Shown here: positions 33,873 to 43,600 of the stretch, piece after piece
How the letters are laid out: every line of letters begins with the position of its first letter
How positions within the stretch are numbered: the stretch's first letter is position 1
Made by a program: the position numbers and the translations under genes
Notes under the pieces: generated by a model
What the model was told of the DNA's origin: nothing
Seen by the model: only the letters and a program-made list of their open reading frames with translations
Database searches by the model: none
DNA from: SW10 sp965657795
GTDB taxonomy: Bacteria; Verrucomicrobiota; Verrucomicrobiia; Verrucomicrobiales; Akkermansiaceae
Direction: 5' to 3'
Length of the DNA stretch: 64,000 bases
Assembly (NCBI GenBank): GCA_965657795.1
Contig: CBFHQJ010000007.1
Location: 1 to 64,000 of the forward strand

Positions 33873-33908
33873 AAAAAGCCACACTCCTCTCGGGGTGTGG
33901 CTTTTTTT
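33873..33908 (+). terminator. Rho-independent terminator after the propeller gene
   Basis: AAAAAGCCACAC pairs with GTGTGGCTTTTT across a short loop and is followed by further T. The A and T runs at both ends would make it work in either direction, but only the forward gene needs it. Confidence 0.85.
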
Positions 33909-33959
33909 GTGAGCCAATTCCCCTGTTGCGCCGTTTCCAGTTTACGCCATCATCCTGCC

Positions 33960-35420
33960 ATGCGCTTCGCCATCATTCCACTTCTCTTCACCTTCCTGCA
34001 CGCTCAGGAAAACCAGGAGACAGAAACCAACAAGGACAACCCTACCGTCGCGACCAAGCAAGACACGGTCACCATCGACGGCAAAAAGATCGACTACAAA
34101 GTCACCGCCTCCACCCTCACTCTCAAAACCTCGAAAGATGAGGATCGGGCTTCGATCTTCCACGTCGCCTACGAGCGAATCGGCATGCCCGAGCGCCACA
34201 AGCGCCCCGTCGTTTTCGCCTTCAACGGCGGCCCTGGCTCTTCTGCGGTCTGGCTTCACATGGGAGCTCTCGGACCGCGTATCGTCCCGACTACCCCCGA
34301 TGGCACCCGGACCCTACCGCCACCACTCACCGTTCAAGAAAACCCCTCTTCTATTCTCGATGTCGCCGACATCGTCTTCATTGACCCCGTCTCGACCGGT
34401 TTTTCCCGAGCTGAGGGCAAAACCAATGCCAACGAATTCCACGGCGTTCAGGGCGACATTCGCTCCGTCGGCGACTTCATCCGCCGCTGGGTGACCGAAA
34501 ACGATCGCTGGGCCTCGCCCAAATATCTCCTCGGTGAAAGTTACGGCGGCATCCGCGCCACCGGCCTGGCTGATCACCTGCAGGAGGAATTTGGCATGTC
34601 CCTCAATGGAGTCGTCCTCCTCTCGTCGCTCATCGACTTTCGCACCTTGCGCTCCAACACTGCGGACGATCTTAGTTACGCAGTCTTCTTCCCAGGCCTC
34701 ACCGCCACCTCGCACTACCACAAAAAAATCGCAGGCAACCGTGATCAGCTCGTCGAGCAAGCCCGCACCTTCGCCTTCGGCCCATACTCCCAGGCTCTTT
34801 TGAAAGGCGCCGCAATCTCCGCCGAAGAAAAAAAAGCGATCGCCGGGCAACTGGCCAAGTTTACTGGTCTTCCTGCCTCACTCTTCGTCGAAACCAACTT
34901 GAGACTTTCTCCAACCCGCTACCGCAAGGAGCTCCTTCGCGATCAGCGAAAAGTCCTCGGACGCTTTGACGCCCGCATCGCCTGGCCCGCCAGCTCTCCG
35001 GAAAGCGATTATCCCAGCTACGACCCCTCCTACGCGGTTGCTTATGGAGCCTTCTCGACCGCCATCAATGATTACCTGAGCCGCGACTTGGGCTGGGAAG
35101 GCCATCATCCTTACAAGATTCTCACCAGTGATGTCCGTCCCTGGAATTGGGGAACGAGCAACAGCGTGCTCAACATGACACGTAATCTCGAATCCGCCCT
35201 ACGCGAAAATCCGAATCTGAAGGTCCTCGTCATGTGCGGTTACACCGACCTCGCCACCCCGCCGGCCAACATGCAATACAGCATCGATCACCTCTTCAAT
35301 ATTCCCGATGAACGACGGAAGGCTATCAAGTTCACCTGGTATGAAGCTGGACACATGTTCTACCTGAACCAGCCGGATCTGGAAAAAATGCGCAAGGATC
35401 TCGTTGACTTCATCAAGTAG
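33960..35420 (+). CDS. Secreted serine carboxypeptidase, peptidase family S10
   Basis: The ATG at 33960 opens a signal peptide (RFAIIPLLFTFLHA). Upstream in-frame codons run into the terminator. The 486-residue protein has the S10 oxyanion loop FNGGPGSSAVWLHMGALGPR, the nucleophile GESYGG (Ser194), the acid in CGYTDLATPPANM and the histidine in EAGHMFYL. It removes C-terminal residues from peptides in the periplasm or outside the cell. Members of this group are frequent in Bacteroidota and Verrucomicrobiota. It is monocistronic, with the tRNA-Gln gene convergent downstream. Confidence 0.92.
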   Translation: MRFAIIPLLFTFLHAQENQETETNKDNPTVATKQDTVTIDGKKIDYKVTASTLTLKTSKDEDRASIFHVAYERIGMPERHKRPVVFAFNGGPGSSAVWLHMGALGPRIVPTTPDGTRTLPPPLTVQENPSSILDVADIVFIDPVSTGFSRAEGKTNANEFHGVQGDIRSVGDFIRRWVTENDRWASPKYLLGESYGGIRATGLADHLQEEFGMSLNGVVLLSSLIDFRTLRSNTADDLSYAVFFPGLTATSHYHKKIAGNRDQLVEQARTFAFGPYSQALLKGAAISAEEKKAIAGQLAKFTGLPASLFVETNLRLSPTRYRKELLRDQRKVLGRFDARIAWPASSPESDYPSYDPSYAVAYGAFSTAINDYLSRDLGWEGHHPYKILTSDVRPWNWGTSNSVLNMTRNLESALRENPNLKVLVMCGYTDLATPPANMQYSIDHLFNIPDERRKAIKFTWYEAGHMFYLNQPDLEKMRKDLVDFIK

Positions 35421-35421
35421 A

Positions 35422-35462
35422 GAAAAATTGCCACCTTCCAAAAACTTTTGGGGAAGAGTGGC
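35422..35462 (-). terminator. Terminator for tRNA-Gln
   Basis: On the reverse strand GCCAC(T)CTTCC pairs with GGAAGGTGGC, with one bulge, and is followed by AATTTTTC. The 5' arm begins with the tRNA's own 3' GCCA. It may also stop the convergent carboxypeptidase transcript. Confidence 0.5.
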
Positions 35463-35533
35463 AGTCCCACAAGGACTCGAACCTTGAATGACTGAACCAA
35501 AATCAGCTGTGTTACCAATTACACCATGGGACT
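35459..35533 (-). tRNA. tRNA-Gln, anticodon TTG
   Basis: The reverse strand folds as a full cloverleaf. The acceptor stem is AGTCCCA/TGGGACT. The D arm is GTGT...ACAC, and the anticodon stem GCTGA/TCAGT encloses the loop TTTTGGT, giving anticodon TTG. The T arm CAAGG-TTCGAGT-CCTTG follows, and the 3' CCA is encoded. It reads CAA, and CAG by wobble. Confidence 0.93.
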
Positions 35534-35616
35534 GGCGCTTCGCCTGCGCTGACGCGCGTGCGGCGGAGGAATAAATTCAGTCCCGCACCGTTGCAAGACC
35601 GAAATAGGTGGAAATC

Positions 35617-36510
35617 CTATTTTTCTTCAGTGGCGACCTCTTTTTCCGCACGCTGCTGCGCGGCTTTGCGTGTAAAACCCAGAGCTGCTCCAACGAATTT
35701 TGCCATTCCTCGATCAAATCTGCCCGGAGCGACCTGAGCTCCTTCATTGTCGGAAAAAGCCATCGTGAGCTCCATTCGACTTGCCGGCAGCTTCAATTTT
35801 TTGAGCTGTTCACCATTCCCAAGAGTGATACGACCATCCTCCAACGCGACCACTTTTGATCGCTTGAAACCTTGCAGGACAGACCAATGAAGTCCTGTCG
35901 AGAGAGCCAAGCCCGGCTTGGCAGAAGCTCCTAGGCTCTGCGTCTTTAAAATAGCCCTCTTTCCCTCGAGAACTACCACCTCGAGATAAACGGCGCCCTC
36001 ATTTCCGAGCCTATCTTGCAACTGGATCACCCGCAACCGGTCTTCCACGAATACGGTCTTAAAGCCCAGCGCATTGACCTTTTTCTCAAGCTCACTCTTA
36101 AATCCCTTCCCATCCGGGCCATCTTTCGGAAAAGCCAGGCTAAAGATCACGGTATCAAATTTCCCCAGTCCGCGAACTCGGGCCGGACGAAGCACTGAAT
36201 CGACGATGAGATTAAGATCCGTGGTCGAAAGTAGAAACTCTCCATCCTTTTTTAGAAGTTCCTGACTTAGCAAGAAACCCACGCCATTGAAATCAGCCTC
36301 CTTCGACCCACCCTCGAACACCATCGTCACATCCTTGTTTTTCAAGGTCACCTTTTCCCCGTCATTCACTGGATCGTTGAAACGATAAAACGAAGCCACG
36401 TCGGCCATCGAGACATAAGCCACTCCGTCGATCTCGATCTTCTTCCATTGATGACCCTGCCCGAGAGCCTGCGTCACCAACAACACCAAAAGGACAAAAC
36501 CCGTTTTCAT
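35617..36510 (-). CDS. Secreted amidase-like protein without visible zinc ligands
   Basis: This 297-residue protein has a signal peptide (KTGFVLLVLLVTQALG). Residues about 22-90 (IDGVAYVSMADVASFYRF, VTLKNKDVTMVFEGG) resemble the copper-amine-oxidase-N-like domain often placed before N-acetylmuramoyl-L-alanine amidases. The region near 115-185 (FDTVIFSLAFPKDGPDG, ALGFKTVFVEDRLRVIQLQDRLG) follows the spacing of Amidase_3 but lacks its DPGHGG, catalytic Glu and SIHAN motifs. The C-terminus ends in a charged coiled coil. I infer a catalytically inactive amidase-like cell-wall protein. The alternative is an unrelated family. Confidence 0.5.
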   Translation of the reverse strand: MKTGFVLLVLLVTQALGQGHQWKKIEIDGVAYVSMADVASFYRFNDPVNDGEKVTLKNKDVTMVFEGGSKEADFNGVGFLLSQELLKKDGEFLLSTTDLNLIVDSVLRPARVRGLGKFDTVIFSLAFPKDGPDGKGFKSELEKKVNALGFKTVFVEDRLRVIQLQDRLGNEGAVYLEVVVLEGKRAILKTQSLGASAKPGLALSTGLHWSVLQGFKRSKVVALEDGRITLGNGEQLKKLKLPASRMELTMAFSDNEGAQVAPGRFDRGMAKFVGAALGFTRKAAQQRAEKEVATEEK

Positions 36511-36618
36511 AGATAAAACAACTCTTCCCGCCCTGTGAAGTCAAGCTCTGTCAAAATCTCCCCCGAACAAGCCAACCCTTGACCTCTCGCGCAAAAACCA
36601 AGAGGTTCGCCCTCTCCC

Positions 36619-37695
36619 ATGGACTACGGAACGCTCATTGAAAAACGCAAAGCACGCCTCATCGAGATAGAAAAGCTCATGGAGGACCCCGGTTTTTTTA
36701 ACGACCAGAAAACCTCAACCCAGCATATGCGCGAACACCGTTCGCTCAAAAAGCTCATGGGCCTTTGGGATGAATACCAGCAAATCACTGGCGACATTGA
36801 AGGAAACGAGGAACTCGCCAAAGGCGATGATGAGGAATTTGCCGCGATGGCCGAAGAGGAACTCCCCGGCCTCCGCGAGCGCTACGAAGTCCTCGCCCAG
36901 GAAGTTCAATATGCTCTCCTTCCCAAGGACGAGACCGAAGACCGCGACGCCCTCCTCGAAATTCGGGCCGGGGCCGGTGGCGACGAAGCCTCTCTCTTTG
37001 CCGGAGAACTCATGAACGCTTACCAACGTTACAGCGACAAGCGCGGCTGGAAGTGTGAGCACCTCGGCAGCTCCCCCTCCGATGTCGGAGGCTACAAAGA
37101 AGTCGTTCTCAAAATCACCGGAGAAGAAGTCTTCCGCTTCCTCAAATACGAATCCGGCGTTCACCGCGTTCAGCGTGTTCCCGCCACTGAGACCCAAGGT
37201 CGTATTCATACCTCCACCTGCACTGTCGCCGTCCTCCCCGAGGCTGAGGAAGTCGATGTCCAGCTACGTCCCGAAGACCTCCACATTCAGGCCACCCGTT
37301 CCGGTGGTTCAGGCGGACAGCACGTCAACACCACCGACTCCGCCGTGCAAATCACCTACCTGCCCACCGGCCTCCAGGTAAAATGTCAGGACGGCCGCTC
37401 CCAAACTCAAAATAAGGCCCTCGGCCTCGAAATTCTTCGTGCGAAACTCTTCGAAATCGCGCAACGCGAAGCTCAAGATAGCTACTCTGCTCAGCGTAAA
37501 TCCCTCGTCGGCTCCGGTGATCGTTCCGAGAAGATCCGCACTTACAACTTCCCCCAATCCCGCGTCACCGATCACCGAATCAATTACACCTCCCACAATA
37601 TGGAAGGAATCATGAACGGTGATATTCAGGAGTTCACCGACCACCTGCAAAAAGCAGAAATGGAACAGCGCATGGCTGAAGAGGAGCTAGCCTAA
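36619..37695 (+). CDS. prfA: Peptide chain release factor 1
   Basis: This 358-residue protein matches RF1 (about 360). The stop-codon-reading PxT motif is present as VPATETQGRIHTS, which separates it from RF2 (SPF). The catalytic GGQ lies in GSGGQHVNTTDSAVQITYLPTG, and NFPQSRVTDHRI follows. It releases peptides at UAA and UAG in the ribosome. prmC, the enzyme that methylates the GGQ glutamine, lies about 750 bp downstream on the same strand. A frameshifted gene sits on the other strand between them. Confidence 0.97.
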   Translation: MDYGTLIEKRKARLIEIEKLMEDPGFFNDQKTSTQHMREHRSLKKLMGLWDEYQQITGDIEGNEELAKGDDEEFAAMAEEELPGLRERYEVLAQEVQYALLPKDETEDRDALLEIRAGAGGDEASLFAGELMNAYQRYSDKRGWKCEHLGSSPSDVGGYKEVVLKITGEEVFRFLKYESGVHRVQRVPATETQGRIHTSTCTVAVLPEAEEVDVQLRPEDLHIQATRSGGSGGQHVNTTDSAVQITYLPTGLQVKCQDGRSQTQNKALGLEILRAKLFEIAQREAQDSYSAQRKSLVGSGDRSEKIRTYNFPQSRVTDHRINYTSHNMEGIMNGDIQEFTDHLQKAEMEQRMAEEELA

Positions 37696-37697
37696 GC

Positions 37698-38118
37698 TCA
37701 GCGATCTTCCGGCCTGGCATCAAGGGATTGGAATTCTGCTGGGAGCTTGGCTTGATCCAAATTCCTCAGGACATCCGGACTCAAGGAACGTAGCCAGGTG
37801 AGACGCTCTTCGGGATCATGATAAAGATCATGGACATGCTGCAGACTTTTTCGACCTGCATTTTGCAAAGCCTCACTTTCACGAGAAAGAAGATCAAGAG
37901 CCGCTTTCTCACCTTCTTCTCTTCCTCCCGAACGGATTGCGACAAGTCCGAGTCACTGCTTCCGCGATAGCTTGCCGCTGCACCCAGAGATCCGGCAGGA
38001 CTTCCGCCCCTTTTTCTGATCCATCAATCAGGGGATTGCCTCCACCTCCCCGCGCAACCCACCCCACAACAATACCAATCCCAACGGCGAGAGAGAGCAT
38101 TAAGAAATTCAGCTTCAT
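37698..38118 (-). pseudogene. Frameshifted gene for a small membrane-anchored protein
   Basis: From the ATG at 38118 the frame encodes an N-terminal membrane segment (KLNFLMLSLAVGIGIVVGW), then VLPDLWVQRQAIAEAVT. It stops at 37909 after RKRRR. From about 37930 an overlapping frame, shifted by one base, continues with good coding character (EGEKAALDLLSRESEAL, LYHDPEERLTWLRSLSPDVL) to a TGA at 37698, three bases after the prfA stop. Joined, the product would be about 135 residues. The break lies in a purine-rich AGGAAGAGAAGAAGG tract. It may be a decayed gene, a sequencing error or a programmed shift. No family is recognised. Confidence 0.6.
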
Positions 38119-38126
38119 TAAAACGG

Positions 38127-38450
38127 ATGATTACAGAACTCCATGACTTACACTCCAGCGACGAAATGGATATCACAGAATCTGACCGCCAATCGAATTC
38201 AGAATGTTCAGGAGAAGAGCCTCCACCTCTCCCTAAACGAACAAATGAAACAAAAAATCAGGACAAACTCCAAGATTGCTATCCCAAATCTCCTCTCCTA
38301 TTGCTTTCACGTGAGTCGCAACAAATCGCAGTTTCAAAAGGCCTGCCCCTTCCTGCTTCAATCAATGAGTTTCGCGAAAATCTGAAAAGATGCTCTCTAC
38401 TACCACCACGCACTCCTTCACAACTTATTCACACCGCTTTTGACGCATGA
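38127..38450 (+). CDS. Possible small protein overlapping the prmC start
   Basis: This is a 107-codon frame from an ATG, whose TGA overlaps the prmC ATG (ATGA). Such an overlap often marks real coupled genes. The composition is polar and low in hydrophobic residues (SECSGEEPPPLPKRTNETKNQDK), with a helical C-terminal part (SLLPPRTPSQLIHTAF). I do not recognise it, and a chance frame is possible. It is the only forward frame that fills the 328 bp before prmC. Confidence 0.35.
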   Translation: MITELHDLHSSDEMDITESDRQSNSECSGEEPPPLPKRTNETKNQDKLQDCYPKSPLLLLSRESQQIAVSKGLPLPASINEFRENLKRCSLLPPRTPSQLIHTAFDA

Positions 38451-39286
38451 CCACCATCCTTGAAGTCCTCGAGAAAGGGACTTCTTTTCTCGATAAAAAA
38501 GGCATCGCCGACCCACGGCTGAACATGGAATTGATGGTCGCTCATGAATTAGGTCTAAAGAGGATGGATCTCTACCTTCGTTTTGATCAACCACTCGAAG
38601 AAGCCGCTCTCGCCTCCCTCCGTGAAAAGCTAAAAAAACGCAGTGAACATATTCCACTTCAGCATCTTAACGGAGTTGTTCACTTTGGAAATTACGAGTT
38701 TCATTCAGATGATCGCGCTCTGATTCCACGCCCCGAAACCGAGGAGCTCGTGGATCTAGTGAAGAAGCAGTTGTTCACAAGTCCTGCTCGTATCCTCGAT
38801 ATTGGCTGCGGCTCGGGAGTTCTGGGGCTTACCCTTGCGAAAGACTTGGGAACAGACTGTGAGCAACTCGTTTTGGCAGACTTATCCACAGACGCTCTTG
38901 CTTTGTGTGAACAAAATCGGAACGCCCTCGAAGTCGAGGCCGACATTGTTGAGAGCAATCTCTTCTCAGGAGTTCAGGCGACCTTCGACATCATCGTCGC
39001 AAACCTCCCCTACATTGCCGAAAGCGAACGCGACAAGCTCGAACCCGAAGTTCTTCACGATCCCGAAATGGCCCTCTTCAGCGGTTCCGAAGGACTCGAT
39101 CTCTTGCGGCCTTTCTGCTCCGAATGCTCCGCCTACCTCGATCCGGGAGGAATCGTCGCGCTGGAGGTCGGATACGATCAGGGTGAAATCGTTGCCGGGC
39201 TTCTTCGCGACGCCGGCCTCACCGACGTTTCAGTCGGAAGTGATCTCAATGGAATCCCCCGCTTTCCACTTGCACGGAAGGCCTAA
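38447..39286 (+). CDS. prmC: Release factor glutamine methyltransferase
   Basis: This 279-residue protein is the usual length for PrmC/HemK. The N-terminal helical domain (LDKKGIADPRLNMELMVAHELGLKRMDLYLRFDQPL) precedes the SAM site ILDIGCGSGVLGLTLA and the substrate motif VANLPYI (the N-x-PY type). The region HSDDRALIPRPETEELV is also typical. It methylates the GGQ glutamine of RF1 and RF2 using SAM. Its place downstream of prfA is the classical arrangement. murA follows after 33 bp and probably shares the transcript. Confidence 0.95.
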   Translation: MTTILEVLEKGTSFLDKKGIADPRLNMELMVAHELGLKRMDLYLRFDQPLEEAALASLREKLKKRSEHIPLQHLNGVVHFGNYEFHSDDRALIPRPETEELVDLVKKQLFTSPARILDIGCGSGVLGLTLAKDLGTDCEQLVLADLSTDALALCEQNRNALEVEADIVESNLFSGVQATFDIIVANLPYIAESERDKLEPEVLHDPEMALFSGSEGLDLLRPFCSECSAYLDPGGIVALEVGYDQGEIVAGLLRDAGLTDVSVGSDLNGIPRFPLARKA

Positions 39287-39319
39287 AAAGCTCACCTCCC
39301 CCCTCAACAACAACGGACT

Positions 39320-40597
39320 ATGGACAAACTTCTCGTGCACGGCGGCACCTCCCTGACCGGATCCATCAACATCTCCGGTTCTAAAAACGCCTCTCTTCCC
39401 ATTCTCGCAGCTGCCCTTCTGACAGATCAGCAGGTCGTCATTGAGCGCGTTCCCGATGTCTCTGATACCAACTACATGCTGCAAATCCTCAGCGCTCTTG
39501 GTTGCGAAGTCGAACGCTACAGCGGCACCGTGAAGATCACCGCAGCCGATATCCACCCGGAAGCTCCCTATGAGATCGTTCGTAAAATGCGCGCCTCCAT
39601 CTGCGTCATGGGACCACTGGTGGCCCGCCTCGGACGTGCCAGCGTCTCCATTCCCGGAGGTTGTGTCATTGGTGACCGCCCCATCGATCTTCACCTCAAA
39701 GGACTGCAAGCGATCGGCGCTAATATCAACACCGAAGGAGGCAATATTCTCATCGAGGCCAAAGACGGGCTTAAGGGACAGGAAGTTGACCTTCGCGGCA
39801 AGCACGGCCCCACTGTTCTTGGAACCGATAACCTCATGATGGCCGCCGTCCTTACCGAAGGAACCACCATCATCGAGTCCGCTGCCTGCGAGCCCGAAGT
39901 CGTCGACCTCGCCGATTTTCTCATCTCCATGGGTGCGAACATCGAAGGCGCGGGAACCCGTCGTATCACGATTCAAGGTGTCACCTCCCTCGGAGGAACC
40001 CACCACACGGTCATCCCAGATCGTATCGAAACCGGAACCTTCATGGTCGCCGGAGCCATGGCCAGCGAATCTGGAATCACCTTGAACCGCGTTCGCCAGG
40101 ATCAACTGACCGGAGCCACCGAAAAGCTCATCGAAGCCGGGCACCTCGTAAAATTCAACGAGGCCGGAGACAGCGTCACCATCAACCCTGGCGATTCGCC
40201 CACCGGCTGCTCCATCACCACCGCTCCCCACCCCGGATTCCCGACAGATATGCAGGCGCAATTCACGGCCATGTTTGCCACCACTCCCGGGATCTCGGTC
40301 GTCGAGGACACCATTTTCCCGCAGCGCTTCATGCACTGCGCCGAACTCACCCGGATGGGAGCTGACATAAATGTCGATAACGGAACCGCTGTTGTCCATG
40401 GCATAGACCAACTCAGCGCCGCCCCGGTCATGGCCTCCGACCTCCGCGCTTCCGCCGCACTCGTGCTCGCCGGATTGAAGGCCAAGGGCACCACCGAAAT
40501 CAACCGCCTCTACCATATCGACCGTGGTTACGAGATGATTGACGACAAACTACTTCAGCTTGGAGCCAAAGTAGAGCGCACCCGGGGAAGCGCCTGA
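39320..40597 (+). CDS. murA: UDP-N-acetylglucosamine 1-carboxyvinyltransferase
   Basis: This 425-residue protein matches MurA (about 420). It opens with GGTSLTGSINISGSKNASLPILAA and has the catalytic-loop cysteine at position 115 (PGGCVIGDRPIDLHL), the same number as in E. coli. ETGTFMVAGAMA and FPTDMQAQFTAMFATTPG follow. It transfers enolpyruvate from PEP to UDP-GlcNAc, the first committed step of peptidoglycan synthesis. Having Cys115 rather than Asp predicts fosfomycin sensitivity. It is probably transcribed with prmC. Confidence 0.97.
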   Translation: MDKLLVHGGTSLTGSINISGSKNASLPILAAALLTDQQVVIERVPDVSDTNYMLQILSALGCEVERYSGTVKITAADIHPEAPYEIVRKMRASICVMGPLVARLGRASVSIPGGCVIGDRPIDLHLKGLQAIGANINTEGGNILIEAKDGLKGQEVDLRGKHGPTVLGTDNLMMAAVLTEGTTIIESAACEPEVVDLADFLISMGANIEGAGTRRITIQGVTSLGGTHHTVIPDRIETGTFMVAGAMASESGITLNRVRQDQLTGATEKLIEAGHLVKFNEAGDSVTINPGDSPTGCSITTAPHPGFPTDMQAQFTAMFATTPGISVVEDTIFPQRFMHCAELTRMGADINVDNGTAVVHGIDQLSAAPVMASDLRASAALVLAGLKAKGTTEINRLYHIDRGYEMIDDKLLQLGAKVERTRGSA

Positions 40598-40654
40598 TTC
40601 TCTCGCTTGCAGTGGCATTCCTTCCAGTCTAGCGTGCCCCTTCACACACGCACC

Positions 40655-43600
40655 ATGACGAAGCCCCTTCCCCTCTTTCTCTGTATCTTGCTCCCGGCAA
40701 GCGCAGATCTCGTTGCCCACTACGCTCTCGACGAAACCGACACCACAACCACAGTCGTTCAGGACTCACTGCAGCAAAACAACGGCGTCCTCATCGGCAA
40801 CAGCAACCCGACCAAAAATTTCACAGCGATTCACGGTACTGGCTACAACTTCCCGCTGCGCTCCGGCTTCCGTGTCGATCCCGCGCCGGAGGTCCAGCCC
40901 ACTGACCAATTTACCATTACTTGGTGGTTTCGACCTACAACCCTGGATGCCTTCGATCGCTTTTACGAAACCCTCTCGGGCACCGGAAACAACGGCTCGG
41001 GAATCCGTATCGACCTCGGCGGAAACGGCCGACAGGTCCGTGCTCTCCTGCGCGATGGCAACGGTGCTACCAATACAACCGTAACCAGCCCACTCAGTCT
41101 CACCGCCGGAGCCTGGTATTTCTTCGCCCTCCGATACGACTCCTTGAACAACTCCTGCAAGGTCACCGTTCTTCGCGACACCGGCGGCGACATCGCGGCT
41201 TCAAATATCACCTCGGCCACCACCACAAGCACCTCGCTTGGAACCGACGCCATTCCACACAACACCGGCGTCTTTTTCGCCGCTGATGATGCTGGCGCCG
41301 GAGGATCCAACGACTTTGGCGGGGCCATGGATGACATTGCGATCTTCCAGACCGGCGACGATTTCGGCGTTCTGTCTGATGCCGATCTTGCCGAAATTTT
41401 TAATGACGGAGCACTCGCCTTTGACCCTCCTGCACCCCGCCCCACCATCAATTCCTTCACCGCCAACGGGTCCGATTTCAACTCCGGCGACTCGGTCACC
41501 CTTAGCTGGGATGTTGCCGATGCCGACTCCATTGAAATCACACCTGGCATCGGTTCAGTCGCCGCAACCGGCTCGACCAACTTTACCGCATCCTTCACCG
41601 AAATCTACACTCTCACAGCCACCAACGCTGAAGGCCCGACCACTGCAACCGTTCAGGTGACTGTCGACGGCCTCGCCCTCGCTCCACGCATTAGCGAGTT
41701 CGTCGCCAGCAACTCCTCGTTTGATGACGGAGACGGTAACTCCACCGACTGGATCGAAATTCACAATCGCAACACCTCGACCTTCGACCTCTCCGGCTAT
41801 CACCTTACCGACGACGCCACCAACCTGACCAAGTGGACCTTCCCCGCCAGCACGGTCTTGGATGGCAACGAATACTTCGTCGTTTTCGCCTCCGGCACCG
41901 ATACCCCGGATTCCGCTGAAAACCTCCACACCAATTTCAGTCTCAGCTCCAGCGGAGAATACCTCGCCTTGGTCTCTCCAAATGGCCACACCATCGTCCA
42001 GGAATTCGCGCCAGAGTATCCGCCTCAAAAATCCGATACCAGCTACACCTCGCAGGGATTTCTTTCACTACCCACCCCGGGTTCCGAAAACACCGGCATT
42101 CCTCAACAAGACTATGTTCGAGACACCACTTTCGACATCGATCGTGGCCACTACGACGCCCCTTTTAACGTCAACATTGCCACGGCCACGCCTGACGCGG
42201 CAATTTACTACACCACCGACGGCACCCCGCCTACCCCGGACAACGGAACCCTCTATTCCGCTCCCGTCAACATCACCACGACCACCGTCCTTCGGGCGGC
42301 CGCGTTCAAAGATAATTTCATTCCCACCAACGTCGACACCCAAAGCTACATCTTTCTCAACGACGTCATCACTCAACCCAACAACCCGCCCAACACCACT
42401 CCCCTCTGGGCCGGGCGCATTGCGGATTACGAAATGGATCCGGATGTCGTTGATGATCCCGGGTATGCCGACGAAATCATCCCGGCTCTTCAAACATTCC
42501 CCACCCTATCGCTCACCATGGATCCCGACGATTTCTATGGCCCCAACGGAATTTACCAAAACCCTCAAAGCGAAGGATCACTCTGGGAGCGTCCCGTCTC
42601 AGCCGAACTCATCTCTCATGACGGATCCGAATCCGGATTTCAAATCAATGCCGGCCTCCGCGTCCAGGGTGGCAGCAGCCGAAATCCAGACACGCCAAAG
42701 CACAGCCTCAGCCTTCGTTTTCGAAACCAATATGGAGCAGGCAAACTCCGCTACCCACTCTATCGCGATGCTCCCAACGGACGCCAAGCCGTCGAGAAAT
42801 TCGACACCCTCCAACTCCGTGCCAACTACAACTACGGGTTTTCTCATCGCCACTTTTGGCAAACCGACAAAGCGCAATACAACCGCGACACTTTCACCAA
42901 CGACACCTTCATCGAGATGGGGAACACCGGTGTTCACGGACGCTGGACCCACCTCTATATCAACGGAATCTACTGGGGACTCTACCACCTTCACGAACGC
43001 CCCGATCAAGATTTCATGGAGGCTTACTTCGGAGGCGAAGACGATGACTACGACGCCATCAACAAGGGCCAGGCCCAATCCGGCACTACTGCCCGCTACA
43101 ACACCATGGCCTCCATTTCACGGAGTGGCATCACCAACAATTCAGTTTATCAAGCCCTCCAAAACCACCTCGATCTCGACTCGTTCATCGACTACATGAT
43201 GCTGAATTTTTACATCGGCAACAACGACTGGGATGGCAACAACTGGCGCGCCGCAGGCATGGGTCCTTCAGGAGTCCCCTTTCACTATTTCCCTTGGGAT
43301 TCCGAATTCGCCATCTCACCCAACCGCAGCAACCCCGCATACCTCGATATCGCAGGCGCACTCAACATCAACGTCACCGGACGCAACAATCGTAACAATC
43401 GGCCCTCGGGCATCCATCAGGACCTGACCCAAAACGCCGACTATCGTCTCCGCTTCGCCGACCGCGCCCACGCCGCTCTCTTTAACGGCGGTCCGCTCTC
43501 GCCGACCGGAGCGACCACAAACTGGCGGCGTCGGTCCGATGACATGGACGCCGCCATCATCGCCGAATCCGCCCGCTGGGGAGACTACCGACGCGACGTT

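Noticed and set aside
39230..40516. 428-codon reverse frame over murA
   Set aside because: It is entirely antisense to a certain murA gene. Low-complexity Gly/Asp/Val-rich composition marks it as a shadow.
41862..43199. 445-codon forward frame inside the CotH gene
   Set aside because: It is an alternative frame of the CotH gene, Thr/Ser/Pro-rich with no domain. The main frame carries recognisable domains throughout.
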